Positions 7,944 to 18,376 of a stretch of 64,000 nt of DNA are shown piece by piece. Position 1 is the first letter of the stretch. Every line of letters starts with the position of its first letter. This DNA comes from an uncultured Acidobacteriia bacterium (GTDB lineage: Bacteria > Acidobacteriota > Terriglobia > Bryobacterales > Bryobacteraceae), in assembly GCA_903892565.1 (NCBI GenBank), contig CAITIX010000121.1:1-64000 (forward strand), given 5' to 3'. The position numbers were made by a program, and so were the translations under genes. Under the pieces are notes generated by a model. The model did no database searches. It was not told the origin of the DNA and worked only from the letters and a program-made list of their open reading frames with translations.

Positions 7944-9142
7944 AAGTGAGGAGCCAGAAGCGCAAGCTGACGCCTCACTTGTTCAAGGACGTCCGGCGCG
8001 TTCCCGTCGAGCACCGTTCCATTCGGCCTCCAACGCGCGGCCATCCGTTCGCTGACGAATCCTTTTGCGATGCTGATCAACGACACGCCGCACGCCGAAG
8101 CCACGTGCCCTCCGGCGGAATCGTAGCCGACATAAAGCTTGGATCGCTCGATCTGCGCGGCAAAAGGAGCAAAATCCCCTTGATGCGTGCGTGCTCCCGG
8201 CGGCAATGCCCGCTCCACGCGCTCGGCTTCGGCAGCACCGCCGCCCTTGTCGACGAGCAACGACGCTCCTGTTTCTGCCAGCATCGCGAGCAAGGCGCGC
8301 TCAAAATCTCCAGCGATCCGCTTCGACTCGTTTTCGCCGACGCCCAGGCTGACGGTGATGTCCGCAGGTTCTTCTTCATCGCGCAATATTTCTAGTTCCG
8401 CGTCTTCGAGTTCCGCCGGCTCCGGCGCAATGTACGGTCGCGCATAATCGACGCCGAACGTTTCGCGGGCCCAATGCGCCGCAAGATCGGACAATCGGCC
8501 ATTACCCTCGCCCCCGTACGAGCGACTGGGGAAGAAAAAATAATCCTGCTCGTCACAAACGGAGATGAGCCCCAATTGCGAGAGGCGGGAATCCGTATCA
8601 ATCACGATGCCGTCTTTGAGCCACAGCGCCGCGGACGCATGCAAACGATCTGCCAGCGTCCCACCCCTGGCATATGGACCCGGAAAAGGATAGATGCACC
8701 CATCATCGGCGAACAACTCGTAACATTTTTGCGGACCCACCAGCACAATCTCCGCGCGCGGAAAGCGGCGCTTCGCGGCATCCAGCAAAACGCTCGTCAC
8801 CGCGACATCCGCGCCCAGCGTGATCCGCGACAACACATACACACGATTTACTACATCCGGGATTTTGGGACATTCCGCGGGGGGCTTTCGCAAGCGCGAC
8901 TGCAATTCCGGCGCGACGCGCAGGATCACATCGGACATCAGGCGATCGTAAACCGCGCACAGCCGAGGCTCGAATAGATCGCCCAGCCGTTCGACAACAA
9001 CCGAAAACAGGGCGCGTCCGGAATTTTCGGCAATCGCGCGATCAAGGAGCTCGCCCGACCATTGCCCATCGTTTAAGCAAAGAGCCAGCAGCTCTTGGCA
9101 AGCGCGATGAGAAGCATTATCCGGATTAGAGATATTTCCCAA
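7940..9142 (-). CDS. GT9/heptosyltransferase-like glycosyltransferase
   Basis: A 400-residue protein that resembles ADP-heptose:LPS heptosyltransferases (GT9, GT-B fold). The middle segment [20 protein letters not shown] is like the N-terminal Rossmann opening of GT9 proteins. The C-terminal segment with SLGVGEN, KGGG and [16 protein letters not shown] contains the usual GT9 donor-site D-S-x-x-x-H pattern. About 95 extra residues precede the GT9-like part. It is the last gene of the five-gene operon, and its ATG overlaps mtnP by 17 nt. The acceptor is unknown. Confidence 0.6.
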   Translation of the reverse strand: MGNISNPDNASHRACQELLALCLNDGQWSGELLDRAIAENSGRALFSVVVERLGDLFEPRLCAVYDRLMSDVILRVAPELQSRLRKPPAECPKIPDVVNRVYVLSRITLGADVAVTSVLLDAAKRRFPRAEIVLVGPQKCYELFADDGCIYPFPGPYARGGTLADRLHASAALWLKDGIVIDTDSRLSQLGLISVCDEQDYFFFPSRSYGGEGNGRLSDLAAHWARETFGVDYARPYIAPEPAELEDAELEILRDEEEPADITVSLGVGENESKRIAGDFERALLAMLAETGASLLVDKGGGAAEAERVERALPPGARTHQGDFAPFAAQIERSKLYVGYDSAGGHVASACGVSLISIAKGFVSERMAARWRPNGTVLDGNAPDVLEQVRRQLALLAPHF

Positions 9143-9983
9143 CCAGGAGCTCCAACTTCGCGCGTGTCGCCGGAGGAATCGTCTTGCGATCCGTGATCAG
9201 CGCGTGCGCCAACGCGCTTCCGCATTTGCAGGTACGTTCTGCCGGCATCGCGGCGACAGCAGCAGCGACCAGCTTGCTCGCATTCTCGGCGTTCTTGTGC
9301 AACACGGCGATGATCTGATCCACGGTGACGGCGTCGTGATCGGGATGCCAGCAATCGTAGTCCGTCACCATGGCGATCGTGACGTAACAGAGCTCCGCTT
9401 CGCGCGCGAGCTTGGCCTCCTGCAAATTCGTCATGCCGATGACGTCGGCGCCCCAGCTGCGATACAAGTTCGATTCCGCGAGCGTCGAAAACGCCGGCCC
9501 TTCCATGCACACGTACGTTCCACCGGTCTTCGCATTCACTCCGGCGGTCTGTGCCGCAGCCTGTGCCACCTTCGCTAGTTGCCCGCACACAGGATGCGCG
9601 AAACTGACATGCGCTACCAGCCCTTCGCCGAAGAATGTCGACACGCGGCCGCGCGTACGATCAATAAATTGATCGGGCAGCACGAAGTCCATCGGCTTGT
9701 GTTCTTCTTTCAGCGACCCCACCGCGCTCAACGAAAGAATTCGCTCCACGCCCAGCGCCTTGAAGCCATAAATGTTCGCGCGGAAATTCAGCTCCGACGG
9801 CGAGATGCGATGTCCCTTGCCGTGACGCGCCAAAAACGCGACCTCTTTGCCCGCGAGCTTCCCGACGACATAGGGGTCCGATGGCTCGCCCCACGGCGTT
9901 TCCACCGTGCGCTCTTCTTCCGCTTCAAATCCCGGCATGGAATAGAGTCCGCTGCCGCCAATAATGCCGATCTTAGGATTCAT
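9126..9983 (-). CDS. mtnP: S-methyl-5'-thioadenosine phosphorylase
   Basis: MtnP splits methylthioadenosine into adenine and methylthioribose-1-phosphate in methionine salvage. The 285-residue protein starts with [12 protein letters not shown] (phosphate loop). It continues with LARHGKGH, the substrate block [15 protein letters not shown] and IGMTN, and the DYDCWH segment, all characteristic of the trimeric MTAP family. It is fourth in the operon, 6 nt after the epimerase stop. Hypoxanthine or 5'-deoxyadenosine phosphorylase activity in the same family is possible but less likely. Confidence 0.93.
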   Translation of the reverse strand: MNPKIGIIGGSGLYSMPGFEAEEERTVETPWGEPSDPYVVGKLAGKEVAFLARHGKGHRISPSELNFRANIYGFKALGVERILSLSAVGSLKEEHKPMDFVLPDQFIDRTRGRVSTFFGEGLVAHVSFAHPVCGQLAKVAQAAAQTAGVNAKTGGTYVCMEGPAFSTLAESNLYRSWGADVIGMTNLQEAKLAREAELCYVTIAMVTDYDCWHPDHDAVTVDQIIAVLHKNAENASKLVAAAVAAMPAERTCKCGSALAHALITDRKTIPPATRAKLELLVGKYL

Positions 9984-9989
9984 GTGAAT

Positions 9990-10436
9990 TTAGGCCTGTA
10001 TCAATTCCAACAAAACGCCGCCCGTGGAGGAAGGATGCACAAAAACATAGAGGTGCCCACCCGCTCCCGCTCGCGGCTCATTCAAAATACGCGCACCCGA
10101 GGATCGCAGACGTTCGACCGTTGTCGCCAGATCCGGAACGCGCAGCGCGACGTGATGCAAACCCTCGCCGCGCTTTTCGATAAATCTACCAATCACCGAA
10201 TCCGGCGCCGCGGCCTCAATCAACTCGATGCGAGGATCTCCGCCTGACGAACCGAGCGGCAGCATCGCGACATTCACGTTTTCAACCGCCACGTTTTCCC
10301 GCAACGCAACACGCAATCCCAATTGATCTTGGTAGAACTGTAGAGCCTGATCGAGCGAGCGCACGGCGATTCCCAGGTGATCGACGCGCGTCGCCCCGTC
10401 GACTGAGGCGTCGCTTGAAGCAGGCCGTTCAGACAT
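9990..10436 (-). CDS. mce: Methylmalonyl-CoA epimerase
   Basis: This 148-residue vicinal-oxygen-chelate protein should interconvert (2S)- and (2R)-methylmalonyl-CoA. Two beta-alpha-beta-beta-beta modules are visible. They carry metal ligands at DHLGIAV (His), IELIE (Glu), LHHVALRV (His) and LLELIQ (Glu). The gene overlaps the acyl-CoA dehydrogenase stop by 8 nt, so propionate or branched-chain catabolism is the likely role. No mutase is in the window. Confidence 0.88.
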   Translation of the reverse strand: MSERPASSDASVDGATRVDHLGIAVRSLDQALQFYQDQLGLRVALRENVAVENVNVAMLPLGSSGGDPRIELIEAAAPDSVIGRFIEKRGEGLHHVALRVPDLATTVERLRSSGARILNEPRAGAGGHLYVFVHPSSTGGVLLELIQA

Positions 10437-11586
10437 GCGAAGGATCGCTCTTCAGCAATTGACGTGCGATGACCAGCTTCTGAATTTCGCTCGTGCCTTC
10501 GCCAATCGTGCACAATTTCACGTCGCGGTAGAACTTCTCCACCGGATAATCTTTCATGAATCCATAGCCGCCGTGGATTTGCACGGCCTCATTGCACACG
10601 CGCACCGCAATCTCCGACGCAAACAACTTCGCCATAGCGGATTCTTTATTCACGCTCTGTCCGCTATCCTTCATCCACGCGGCACGCAACGTCAGCAGCC
10701 GCGCGGCATCAATCTCCGTCGCCATATCCGCCAGCTTGTGTTGAATGGCTTGAAATTCCGAGATAAACCGACCGAACTGCTTCCGCTGCTTCGAATACTG
10801 TAGCGCCGCTTCATACGCGCCCTGTGCGATGCCAAGCGACAGGGCGGCGATGGAGATTCGTCCGCCATCTAAAATGCGCAGCGCATCGACGAAGCCTTCT
10901 CCGGCGCGACCGCACAACTGCGAGGCGGGCACGCGGCAATCGGACAAAATCATTTCATTCGTAGGAGAACAGCGCATGCCGAGCTTGTTCTCTTTCTTGC
11001 CGGAGCGGAAACCCGGAGTTCCCTTCTCCACCAGAAACGCCGAGATGCCATGCTGCGCCGCCGAGCGATCCGTCATCGCCATCACGACACAAACGTCCGC
11101 GAGTTCGCCATTCGTCGTGAACGTCTTGCTCCCGTTGATGATCCACTGATCGCCTTCGAGAACCGCGCGCGTGTGCGTGCCCCCGGCGTCGGACCCGGAC
11201 TCGGGCTCAGTCAACGCCCAGGACCCGATCCATTCCCCCGACGCAAGTTTCGGAACATAGCGACGACGCTGCTCATCGTTGCCCGCCACATATATATGAT
11301 TCGTGCACAGTGAAATGTGCGCCGCGACGCTCAACGCGACCGAAGGATCCACGCGCGCAAGCTCTTCTACAACGATGGAATACTCGACGTAGTTGTATCC
11401 CGACCCGCCCAGCTCCTCCGGGAAGATGGCGCCCAACACGCCCATCTTGCCGAGTTTGCGAAACACGTCGACCGGAAACGTCTGCGCCTCGTCCCACTCC
11501 ATGACGTGCGGCTTCATCTCCGCTTCGGCAAACTCCCGAATGGTGCGGCGCAGCTGCTTGTGTTCGTCGGTGTAGCCGAATTCCAT
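10429..11586 (-). CDS. Acyl-CoA dehydrogenase
   Basis: A 385-residue FAD flavoenzyme that introduces the alpha-beta double bond into acyl-CoA. Family signatures are [12 protein letters not shown] (flavin contact), [18 protein letters not shown] and the C-terminal GEGTSEIQK with the catalytic base E363. The length and the base position match short-chain/branched-chain (isobutyryl/2-methylbutyryl type) enzymes rather than very-long-chain ones. Together with the epimerase behind it this suggests degradation of branched-chain amino acids or fatty acids. The ATG lies 8 nt after the Gfo/Idh stop, within one operon. Confidence 0.92.
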   Translation of the reverse strand: MEFGYTDEHKQLRRTIREFAEAEMKPHVMEWDEAQTFPVDVFRKLGKMGVLGAIFPEELGGSGYNYVEYSIVVEELARVDPSVALSVAAHISLCTNHIYVAGNDEQRRRYVPKLASGEWIGSWALTEPESGSDAGGTHTRAVLEGDQWIINGSKTFTTNGELADVCVVMAMTDRSAAQHGISAFLVEKGTPGFRSGKKENKLGMRCSPTNEMILSDCRVPASQLCGRAGEGFVDALRILDGGRISIAALSLGIAQGAYEAALQYSKQRKQFGRFISEFQAIQHKLADMATEIDAARLLTLRAAWMKDSGQSVNKESAMAKLFASEIAVRVCNEAVQIHGGYGFMKDYPVEKFYRDVKLCTIGEGTSEIQKLVIARQLLKSDPSHV

Positions 11587-11594
11587 AATGAACG

Positions 11595-12812
11595 CTAAAC
11601 GATTTCTTCGGCGACCGGATCCCAGCGGACGATGCGTTGCTCGCGGTAGCTTTGCACGGCCATGCTAGACGCCACAGCCACACGGAATCCCACATCGAAG
11701 GGGCAATTCACTTCGCGGTTGAGCCGAATCGCGTCGAAGAAATTCTGCATATGCGCATGCGGAACATTGGTCGCGCGCCCCAACATTTCGCCATGCGGAG
11801 AAGCGGCCGTCTTTTGCGGCACATAGCGAATCTCACTCCCGCGCACGATCGTTCCCGCCGAGCCTAACAGGTCCTCGCCAATACCCTGATGATTATTGCC
11901 AAAGCCGGACGACCACGCCACCAACATGCGTTCCGATTGCTCGAACGATACTTGCATCGTGTCGGGAACCTCGCGGCCGTCGTTCCACAGGTAAACGCCA
12001 CCAGTCATCGACGCGGACGCAGGGATCTGCAAATCCAGCGCACGAATCCAGAACGCCAACTGCTGGCTCATGTTCTCGGAAACGCCGCCGCCGGAGGTCT
12101 CCCAAAAATAGCGCCAGTGAATCAGCCTTTGCGGATCAAAGGCATGTTCTCCGCTGTTGCCTAAAAATGCTTTCCAATCGACGTTGCGCGCATTCACATC
12201 GGACGTCAATAGCGTCGGACGCGCCCACTGCGGCTTGCTCGGCGGCGTATTGCGGAAATGCCGCATCGCGAGCGCCGTCACTTGCCCCAAACGCGAAGGC
12301 TCCCGCAGGAACTGCTTCACGTCGGACATCTGCCCATGCGAACAGGCCTGATGTCCAATCTGCACCGCGTGTCGACCGTCGTCCGCGCGCCATGCCGTCC
12401 GCATGCGCTTTGCATCGTCAACCGTGAGAGCCAGCGTCTTTTCCAAATAAACATGCTTGGACGATGCCAGTGCCGCTGAGAATTGCTCCGCGTGCAGATG
12501 CGGTGGCGTCGCGAGCACTACAGCATCAATCGACGGATCTTCGAAAAGCGACTGCGGATTCGCATACGTCTTTGCCGCCGGCACCGCTCCCACGGCCTTC
12601 TCCAGGCGCTTCGTGTAGATGTCGGCAAACCCCGCAACTTCCACGTTCGGGCACAGACGAATCTGGTTGACCAGTTCCATCCCGCGGTCGCCCGCGCCGA
12701 CGATGCCCACACGAATCCGATCGTTCGCGCCCAGGACATTACGCGGCACCGCCGCGAGCGTCCCGGCCAACCCGGATGCCATCTTGCCTAGAAAATGCCT
12801 ACGAGAATCCAC
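11595..12812 (-). CDS. Tat-exported Gfo/Idh/MocA-family oxidoreductase
   Basis: This is a 405-residue NAD(P)-dependent oxidoreductase of the glucose-fructose oxidoreductase type. The N terminus [17 protein letters not shown] is a twin-arginine signal, so it is probably folded with its cofactor and exported. The Rossmann motif [10 protein letters not shown] follows, then the EKTLALTV (usually EKP) sugar-binding segment. The GTG at 12810-12812 is the best start because it opens the Tat signal. TGC-TACACT (12821-12829) ends 8 nt upstream and no Shine-Dalgarno sequence is seen. The frame is open for 21 more codons upstream without family sequence. It is the first gene of the five-gene operon, although its link to acyl-CoA metabolism is not obvious. 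Confidence 0.85.
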   Translation of the reverse strand: MDSRRHFLGKMASGLAGTLAAVPRNVLGANDRIRVGIVGAGDRGMELVNQIRLCPNVEVAGFADIYTKRLEKAVGAVPAAKTYANPQSLFEDPSIDAVVLATPPHLHAEQFSAALASSKHVYLEKTLALTVDDAKRMRTAWRADDGRHAVQIGHQACSHGQMSDVKQFLREPSRLGQVTALAMRHFRNTPPSKPQWARPTLLTSDVNARNVDWKAFLGNSGEHAFDPQRLIHWRYFWETSGGGVSENMSQQLAFWIRALDLQIPASASMTGGVYLWNDGREVPDTMQVSFEQSERMLVAWSSGFGNNHQGIGEDLLGSAGTIVRGSEIRYVPQKTAASPHGEMLGRATNVPHAHMQNFFDAIRLNREVNCPFDVGFRVAVASSMAVQSYREQRIVRWDPVAEEIV

Positions 12813-12820
12813 GCAATTTG

Positions 12821-12829
12821 AGTGTAGCA
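12821..12829 (-). promoter_or_regulatory. Extended -10 box of the five-gene operon
   Basis: The minus strand reads TGC followed by TACACT, 8 nt before the GTG start of the Gfo/Idh gene. This is an extended -10 element in the leaderless layout. Confidence 0.5.
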
Positions 12830-12880
12830 AGGACCTTGCAGGCGGTCGACGATGCCAGCAGGAAAAGCTGGCCACTATTC

Positions 12881-13020
12881 GCCTGTCGTGACGAAATCGT
12901 TACGATTCCCCTTCCTTTACAGTCGGGGTTCGGTGCAGTCTTGCGGAAACACCAGTGTTCAGCGCCGAACCGCGACCGTCAGGGAGCGGACAGAGCGATA
13001 CCGTTTTCGTTGCGACTGGC
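12881..13020. repeat. Paired REP-like repeats (BIME-like), copy A
   Basis: A minus-oriented unit (12881-12936, ending in GGTTCGGTGC) faces a plus-oriented unit (about 12960-13020). The core of the plus unit is GCGCCGAACCGCGACCGTCA, followed by GGGAGCGGAC and a tail ending TTGCGACTGGC. The two can form a long stem. The pair fills the gap between the Gfo/Idh operon promoter and the last gene of the exporter operon, and the plus unit ends 2 nt before that stop codon. Confidence 0.75.
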
Positions 13021-13022
13021 CG

Positions 13023-14180
13023 CTAGTCCAGCTGTTTGCGGAACCGTCGCGCGCTCAGGCTGAGGATTACGACGCCAAAAACCCCGAGTGCCACCAATTG
13101 CGGCCACAACGTTGCCGCTCCTGCCCCTTGCAGGAAAACGCCGCGCACGATTTCCATGAAGTAGCGCACCGGGTTTAGGTACGTGAGCCACTGCACCACA
13201 ATCGGCATGTTGCGGATCGGGAACGAAAATCCGCTCAACATGAAGAACGGCTGGAAGATTAAAGACGTGGCCATCATCGCCTGCTGTTGCGTGCGCGAGA
13301 TGGTCGAAAGGAACAATCCCGCGCCCAGCGTCGAGAGCAGGAACAATCCCGCAGCGAACAGCAGCAACCCGAAGCTCCCATTGAAAGGAACATGGAAGAT
13401 GAGCAACGAAGCGCCCACCACGAGCAACATATCCCAATAACCCACTACAACGAACGGCAACGTCTTGCCCAAGATCAATTCCAGCGGCCGGATAGGCGTC
13501 ACCATCAGTTGCTCCATGGTGCCGATTTCTTTTTCTCGCACGATCGCCATGGCCGTGAGCGATAACGTCACCAGCGTGATAATATTAGCGACCACTCCAG
13601 GGATGAAGTAATTTCGACTTCTAAGATCCGGATTAAACCACACGCGTGTTTTCGCCGTGAGCCGCGGAATAGGCAGCGAGAGCGGCCCCCCACTGGACGT
13701 CGTTCCAGCCACCAGCCGAATACGCTGCTGATCGCTCAAGACGGATTGCGAATAGCGCGCCACCGTCTGGCCCGCAAAACCCTGAACAATAGAAGCAGTG
13801 TTGGAGTTCGTTCCGTCGAGCAGCACCTGCACGCTGGTGTAGCGGCCGCGCGTCACGTCGCGTCCAAATCCAGGCAGGATGCGAACCACGCCGTCGACTT
13901 TGCCGCGATCCAGAACGTCCTGGATCTCTTGTTCGTTCGAAAGCGACGCGACAATTTCGAAATGTCCGGAGCCCGCGAAATCTTCGTATAAGTCATGGCT
14001 CTGCGGCGAATGATCCTGGTCCACCCAGGCAATGCGGGCATTATCGACATCCAAGTTCACGGCGTAGCCGAAAATCAGCAACTGCAGCAGTGGCGGGACA
14101 ATCAACATGCCGCGCATCCGAGGATCGCGCAGCGCTTGTATAAATTCCTTGCGAATAATAGCCCGAAGCCGTTGGCGCAT
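13023..14180 (-). CDS. ABC-2 type permease of a YbhFSR-like exporter
   Basis: This 385-residue integral membrane protein has one N-terminal transmembrane helix (about 25-45), a periplasmic domain of ~130 residues and five C-terminal helices, the ABC-2 layout of YbhS/YbhR. The segment VREKEIGTMEQLMVTPIRP is the conserved ABC-2 coupling motif. It is last in the operon, 3 nt after its paralogue. With the second permease it should form the heteromeric channel powered by the two ATPases. Substrates of this class are drugs or cell-envelope molecules; none can be assigned here. Confidence 0.9.
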   Translation of the reverse strand: MRQRLRAIIRKEFIQALRDPRMRGMLIVPPLLQLLIFGYAVNLDVDNARIAWVDQDHSPQSHDLYEDFAGSGHFEIVASLSNEQEIQDVLDRGKVDGVVRILPGFGRDVTRGRYTSVQVLLDGTNSNTASIVQGFAGQTVARYSQSVLSDQQRIRLVAGTTSSGGPLSLPIPRLTAKTRVWFNPDLRSRNYFIPGVVANIITLVTLSLTAMAIVREKEIGTMEQLMVTPIRPLELILGKTLPFVVVGYWDMLLVVGASLLIFHVPFNGSFGLLLFAAGLFLLSTLGAGLFLSTISRTQQQAMMATSLIFQPFFMLSGFSFPIRNMPIVVQWLTYLNPVRYFMEIVRGVFLQGAGAATLWPQLVALGVFGVVILSLSARRFRKQLD

Positions 14181-14183
14181 AAA

Positions 14184-15317
14184 TCAAGCCACCTTCTGCC
14201 GTAATTTGCGCGTGGCAAGGAAGAACATCACAGCGCCGTAAATACAGAGCAGCAGGAAATCCAGCCACAGCAGTTTCAACCCGGTTCCCTTCAGGAACAC
14301 GCCTTTGATGATATTGATGAAATACCGGGCGGGCACGAAATACGTGATCACTTGGATGACGCTTGGCATGCTCGTGATCGAATAAATGAATCCGGAAAGC
14401 AGAAACCCAGGCAAGAATGTGGTCAACGTACCGAGCTGATAGGCGACCAACTGCGAGCGGGCCGTGGCCGAAATCAAAATACCGGAGGCGAGCGCGCCGA
14501 ACAGAAATACGCAGCTCGATACGATCAATAACAACAGGCTGCCCTTAAACGGAACATCGAAAACATAAACGCCCATCACCAGGCAAATGACCATGTCGAT
14601 GAGACCGACCAGGAAATACGCGGCCAATTTCCCCAATGCCAACTCCGCCGGACGCACCGGAGTGGAAAGCAATTGCTCCATCGTTCCGGATTCCCATTCG
14701 CGCGCGATGCACAGCGAACTCAGGTTGCCGGTGATGATCATCATGATCACGGCGATTAATCCTGGCACGATGAAATTGCGCGACAACATGTCGGGGTTGT
14801 ACCAAACACGCGTCTCCACGCCCACGCCAAGCTGCGGCACCTTGCCGGCCTTCATGGTTTGCGCCGTGGTGCGGATGTGTCCGCCGAAGCTTTGCACCAC
14901 GCCCTCCGCATAGCCCCGCGCGATGGAGGCCGTATTGGAATCGCTCCCATCAAGTAGCAGTTGCACGGAAGCTTCTTCGCCCGATTCCAAATGCCGCGCG
15001 TAATTCGGATCGATCACGATCGCGAGCAGAATGTGCCGCGCATTCATCTCCTGCTCAATGAGGCGATAGTTTTGCGCTTCTTGCGTGATATCGAAATATC
15101 GGGACCCACGGAATTCGCGCACCAACTCGCGGCTCTGCGGCGTTTGGTCCAGATCCAGAAGCGCCGTAGGGATGCGATCCACGTCCAGGCTCAGCGCGTA
15201 ACCGAAAATCAACAACATGATCAGCGGCGTGGCGATCGCGGAGGCCAGGCTGCGCGAATCGCGAAAGATGTGTAGGATTTCTTTGCGCGCAATGGCGCCG
15301 AGTCTTCGCAGGTTCAT
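14184..15317 (-). CDS. ABC-2 type permease of a YbhFSR-like exporter
   Basis: A 377-residue paralogue of the next gene downstream, with the same 1+5 helix layout. The coupling motif here is AREWESGTMEQLLSTPVRP. It overlaps the upstream ATPase gene by 4 nt (ATGA), so it is translationally coupled. The two permeases presumably form a heterodimer. Confidence 0.9.
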   Translation of the reverse strand: MNLRRLGAIARKEILHIFRDSRSLASAIATPLIMLLIFGYALSLDVDRIPTALLDLDQTPQSRELVREFRGSRYFDITQEAQNYRLIEQEMNARHILLAIVIDPNYARHLESGEEASVQLLLDGSDSNTASIARGYAEGVVQSFGGHIRTTAQTMKAGKVPQLGVGVETRVWYNPDMLSRNFIVPGLIAVIMMIITGNLSSLCIAREWESGTMEQLLSTPVRPAELALGKLAAYFLVGLIDMVICLVMGVYVFDVPFKGSLLLLIVSSCVFLFGALASGILISATARSQLVAYQLGTLTTFLPGFLLSGFIYSITSMPSVIQVITYFVPARYFINIIKGVFLKGTGLKLLWLDFLLLCIYGAVMFFLATRKLRQKVA

Positions 15318-16285
15318 GCCGGAGCCTTTTCTTGCTTTTCTTGCTGCTCGATCAAGCTGACAAAAACATCTTCCATCGACGGCGTGATCTTTTCCAGCGT
15401 TTGGATCTCAAGAACGCCATCCAGCAGCTTGTGAATCGTCGCCATGCCTTCGTACGGATCGCTGACCTTCACATGCAAACCGCCGCCAAACACCGCGACG
15501 TCGAGGATTCCTTCATGCCCCACAAGCCGCGAAAGACTTTCGAGCAGGTCCGATGTTTCGAGATTCAGCAGGTGTTCGCCACCCAGGGACGCCTTGAGTT
15601 CCGCGGGCGAGCCCAGCGCAATCGTGCGTCCTCCGTACATAAGTGCGATGCGATGGCAATATTCCGCCTCATCCATATAATGGGTGGTGACGAAAATCGT
15701 GTGTCCCGCTTCCGACAGTTGATAGATCAAATCCCAGAAACTGCGCCGAGCGATGGGATCAACGCCGCTGGTGGGCTCATCCAGAAACAAGATCGGCGGC
15801 TCATGTAAAATCGCGCAACCCAACGCCAGACGCTGCTTCCATCCACCCGACAGCAAGGCCGTCTTCATGTCGCGCTTGTCTTCCAGCGTGGCCATCTTCA
15901 GCACGAAATCGCGGCGCGCGGCAAATTTCTCCGGCGGGACGTTGTACACACCGGCAAAGAATTCGATGTTCTCGCCCACCGTCAAATCGTCGTAGAGCGA
16001 GAACTTTTGCGACATGTAGCCGATACGCTTTTTTATTTCCTCGGACTGCGTGGCAACGTCAAAACCCTCCACCGTTGCACTGCCGGAAGTGGGCGCCATC
16101 AAGCCGCATAAAATGCGAATCGTAGTGGATTTACCCGCACCGTTGGGGCCCAGGAAGCCGAAGATTTCGCCGCGCGCAACGTCCAACGTTACGTTGTCCA
16201 CTGCAACGAAGTCGCCGAATCGCTTCACCAGCTTCGTCAGCCGGACGGCGGGACCGTTCGCTTGCGATGTCACTTCAAGCGGCAC
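15314..16285 (-). CDS. ABC transporter ATP-binding protein (second nucleotide-binding subunit)
   Basis: A 323-residue ATPase. Walker A is GPNGAGKST, the signature LSGGWKQ, Walker B ILFLDEPTSG and the switch histidine is present in VTTHYMDEAE. It corresponds to the C-terminal half of E. coli YbhF, which is a fused two-domain ATPase. The GTG at 16283-16285 is the start because GGGAGG (16292-16297) lies 6 nt upstream; it overlaps the stop of the first ATPase by 11 nt. The frame is open further up, inside the first ATPase gene, but shows no family sequence there. Confidence 0.9.
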   Translation of the reverse strand: MPLEVTSQANGPAVRLTKLVKRFGDFVAVDNVTLDVARGEIFGFLGPNGAGKSTTIRILCGLMAPTSGSATVEGFDVATQSEEIKKRIGYMSQKFSLYDDLTVGENIEFFAGVYNVPPEKFAARRDFVLKMATLEDKRDMKTALLSGGWKQRLALGCAILHEPPILFLDEPTSGVDPIARRSFWDLIYQLSEAGHTIFVTTHYMDEAEYCHRIALMYGGRTIALGSPAELKASLGGEHLLNLETSDLLESLSRLVGHEGILDVAVFGGGLHVKVSDPYEGMATIHKLLDGVLEIQTLEKITPSMEDVFVSLIEQQEKQEKAPA

Positions 16286-17210
16286 GATTGGCCTCCCGGT
16301 TTTTTGCTTCTTCGTGATACATGAGCGCGATGAAGACGTCTTCGAGTGACGGCAAAATCCGATAGAAATCGAATTCGGCAAGTCCGCGCAGCTTTTCAAT
16401 CGATGCCAGCTCAGGCTCCAGAAACAAGTGCAGATCCGTTCCCGTGGGCTGCGCGGCCAGCACGCCGGGCTGCCGCACCAGAATCTCGCGCGTCTTGCGA
16501 TTGTCGGCCGACGTCACGCGATAACATTCTTCCTTCAGATTGTGCTTCAGCTGACGTGGCGAGTCGCACTGGATCATGCGGCCCTGATACATAAACCCTA
16601 CGCGGTTCGCGCGTTCGGCTTCATCCAAGTACGCCGTCGTGACGAACACCGTCAGGCCGTCTTGCACCAGCGTGTAGAGAATCGCCCAGAAATCGCGGCG
16701 CGATACCGGATCCACCCCGTTCGTTGGTTCGTCCAGGAAGAGAATGCGCGGCTTGTGCAGCAGCGTGCACATCAGCGCCAGCTTCTGTTTCATGCCTCCG
16801 GAAAGCTTGCCCGCCGGACGCGCCATGAACGGAGCCATGCGCGTCATCCGCAAAAGTTTCGCAGAAAGCTCCTCGCGCTCCTTGCCAAGGATGCCGAACA
16901 AATCGGCGTAGAACGCCATGTTTTCCGCAACCGTGAGATCGGCGTACAAACCAAAGCGCTGCGCCATGTAGCCGATCTGGTCCTTCACGCGGTCCACATT
17001 CTTGGCGACATCCTCGCCCGCCACAATCGCTCGGCCTTCCGTCGGATCCATCAGTCCGCACAGCAGCCGCATCGTCGTCGTCTTGCCCGCGCCATCGGGA
17101 CCCACAAGACAGAAGATCTCCCCGGGAGCGACTTCGAGATTCAGATGATCGACAGCCGTGAGCTTCCCGAATACACGGGTCAGGTTCTCGGCATGGATGA
17201 TCGGAGTCAC
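16275..17210 (-). CDS. ABC transporter ATP-binding protein with altered H-loop (first nucleotide-binding subunit)
   Basis: A 311-residue ATPase. Walker A is GPDGAGKTT, the signature LSGGMKQ and Walker B ILFLDEPTNG. The switch histidine expected after Walker B is replaced: the segment reads VTTAYLDEAE where the partner subunit has VTTHYMDEAE. E. coli YbhF shows a similar change in its N-terminal half (from memory), so this is probably the degenerate-site subunit of an asymmetric pair. It overlaps the HlyD gene by 4 nt. Confidence 0.9.
   Translation of the reverse strand: MTPIIHAENLTRVFGKLTAVDHLNLEVAPGEIFCLVGPDGAGKTTTMRLLCGLMDPTEGRAIVAGEDVAKNVDRVKDQIGYMAQRFGLYADLTVAENMAFYADLFGILGKEREELSAKLLRMTRMAPFMARPAGKLSGGMKQKLALMCTLLHKPRILFLDEPTNGVDPVSRRDFWAILYTLVQDGLTVFVTTAYLDEAERANRVGFMYQGRMIQCDSPRQLKHNLKEECYRVTSADNRKTREILVRQPGVLAAQPTGTDLHLFLEPELASIEKLRGLAEFDFYRILPSLEDVFIALMYHEEAKNREANRAA
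16292..16297 (-). promoter_or_regulatory. Shine-Dalgarno site that fixes the start of the second ATPase
   Basis: The minus strand reads GGGAGG, 6 nt before the GTG at 16285, and lies inside the end of the first ATPase gene. It decides between this GTG and longer upstream frames. Confidence 0.7.
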
Positions 17211-18376
17211 AATTCGATCTCACCATCGACGGGCATGTTGTTCTTCAGCTCGCGCGCCGTGTTGTCGACATCCACCTTGATGCGATACACCAGCTTCACG
17301 CGCTCTTCCTTGGTTTGAATCTGCTTGGGCGTAAACTCGGCCTCGGACGCGATATACGAGATCGTTCCGGTATAGCTCTTGTTGGCGTACGAATCGGTCG
17401 TGAGCTTTACTTTTTGTCCGAGCTTGACGCGCCCCAGATCCGTCTCGCCGACGTAGGCCCTGAGCCAAGGATGATCGAGATCGCCAATCGTGACGATCGT
17501 TGTTCCCGCGGCCAAGACTTCTCCGGCTTCCGCGGCTTTAACGAGGACAACACCATCGATGGGAGCGTAGATTACGGTGTCGCTCAGCTGAGCGTCGGAG
17601 ATGCCCGACTGTCCCTGCGCTTGCTCGATCTGCGCTTTGCGCGCCACCAACTCCTGCTTGCGACGCGCCAGGTCGATTCGATTCGCTTCGGCCGTGGCCA
17701 CCGCAGCATTCGCACGAGCAACAGCCGCGCGCGCCCCGGCGATATCTTCTTTGCGTGGACCTTCTTTTACGAGCGCGGCTTTCTGCTCGGCAACCTGCAA
17801 CAGCGCCGTCGCGCTATTGAAGCGCTGATGCGATTGGTCGTACTGCTGCGTGGAAACATCCTCATTCTTGTAGAGCGTCTGGTAGCGATCCCAGTCGGAC
17901 TTCGCCCAGTCGAGTTGCGCCTTTGCATCGGCCACCGCGGCCTGCGCCTGTTGGATCTCTTGCGGACGGCTGCCTGCCAGCAATGCATCGAGTTTCGCCT
18001 GCGCCTCGTCCCGTTCTGCGTGGCGCGCGGCGATTTCACTCTCGAGCGTGGCTTCCTGGTATTGGATCGTCGTCACCAACTGCGCATAGCCTGATTGCGC
18101 GTTCGCAACAGCCGCGGCGTCTCGCGAGCGCTGTTGCTGCAGTTGCGTCGGATCCAGCCGGGCAATCACTTGCCCTTTTTTGACGAAGTCGCCTTCCTTA
18201 ACCGTGAGCTCCGTCATCCGGCCCGCGATCTTGAACGACAAGTCCACCAGCGTCAGCTCAAGGTTGCCCGAAACAACGATGCGATTGTCGGGCTTGCGGA
18301 ACATCCCCGATTGCCACACGTACACGCCCACCGCCGCAGCGGCCAAAAGAATCAGAATGGGCAGTCGTTTTTTCAT
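17207..18376 (-). CDS. HlyD/YbhG-type membrane fusion protein
   Basis: A 389-residue periplasmic adaptor that bridges the inner-membrane ABC exporter and the TolC-type channel. An N-terminal anchor (about residues 5-21) comes first, then the first half of the lipoyl-like barrel (VKEGDFVKKGQVIARLDPTQL). A long alpha-helical hairpin (about 85-260, rich in Ala, Gln and Glu) follows. The second lipoyl half (APIDGVVLVKAAEAGEVLAAG) and a beta-barrel domain complete it. It overlaps both neighbours by 4 nt. Confidence 0.92.
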   Translation of the reverse strand: MKKRLPILILLAAAAVGVYVWQSGMFRKPDNRIVVSGNLELTLVDLSFKIAGRMTELTVKEGDFVKKGQVIARLDPTQLQQQRSRDAAAVANAQSGYAQLVTTIQYQEATLESEIAARHAERDEAQAKLDALLAGSRPQEIQQAQAAVADAKAQLDWAKSDWDRYQTLYKNEDVSTQQYDQSHQRFNSATALLQVAEQKAALVKEGPRKEDIAGARAAVARANAAVATAEANRIDLARRKQELVARKAQIEQAQGQSGISDAQLSDTVIYAPIDGVVLVKAAEAGEVLAAGTTIVTIGDLDHPWLRAYVGETDLGRVKLGQKVKLTTDSYANKSYTGTISYIASEAEFTPKQIQTKEERVKLVYRIKVDVDNTARELKNNMPVDGEIEL

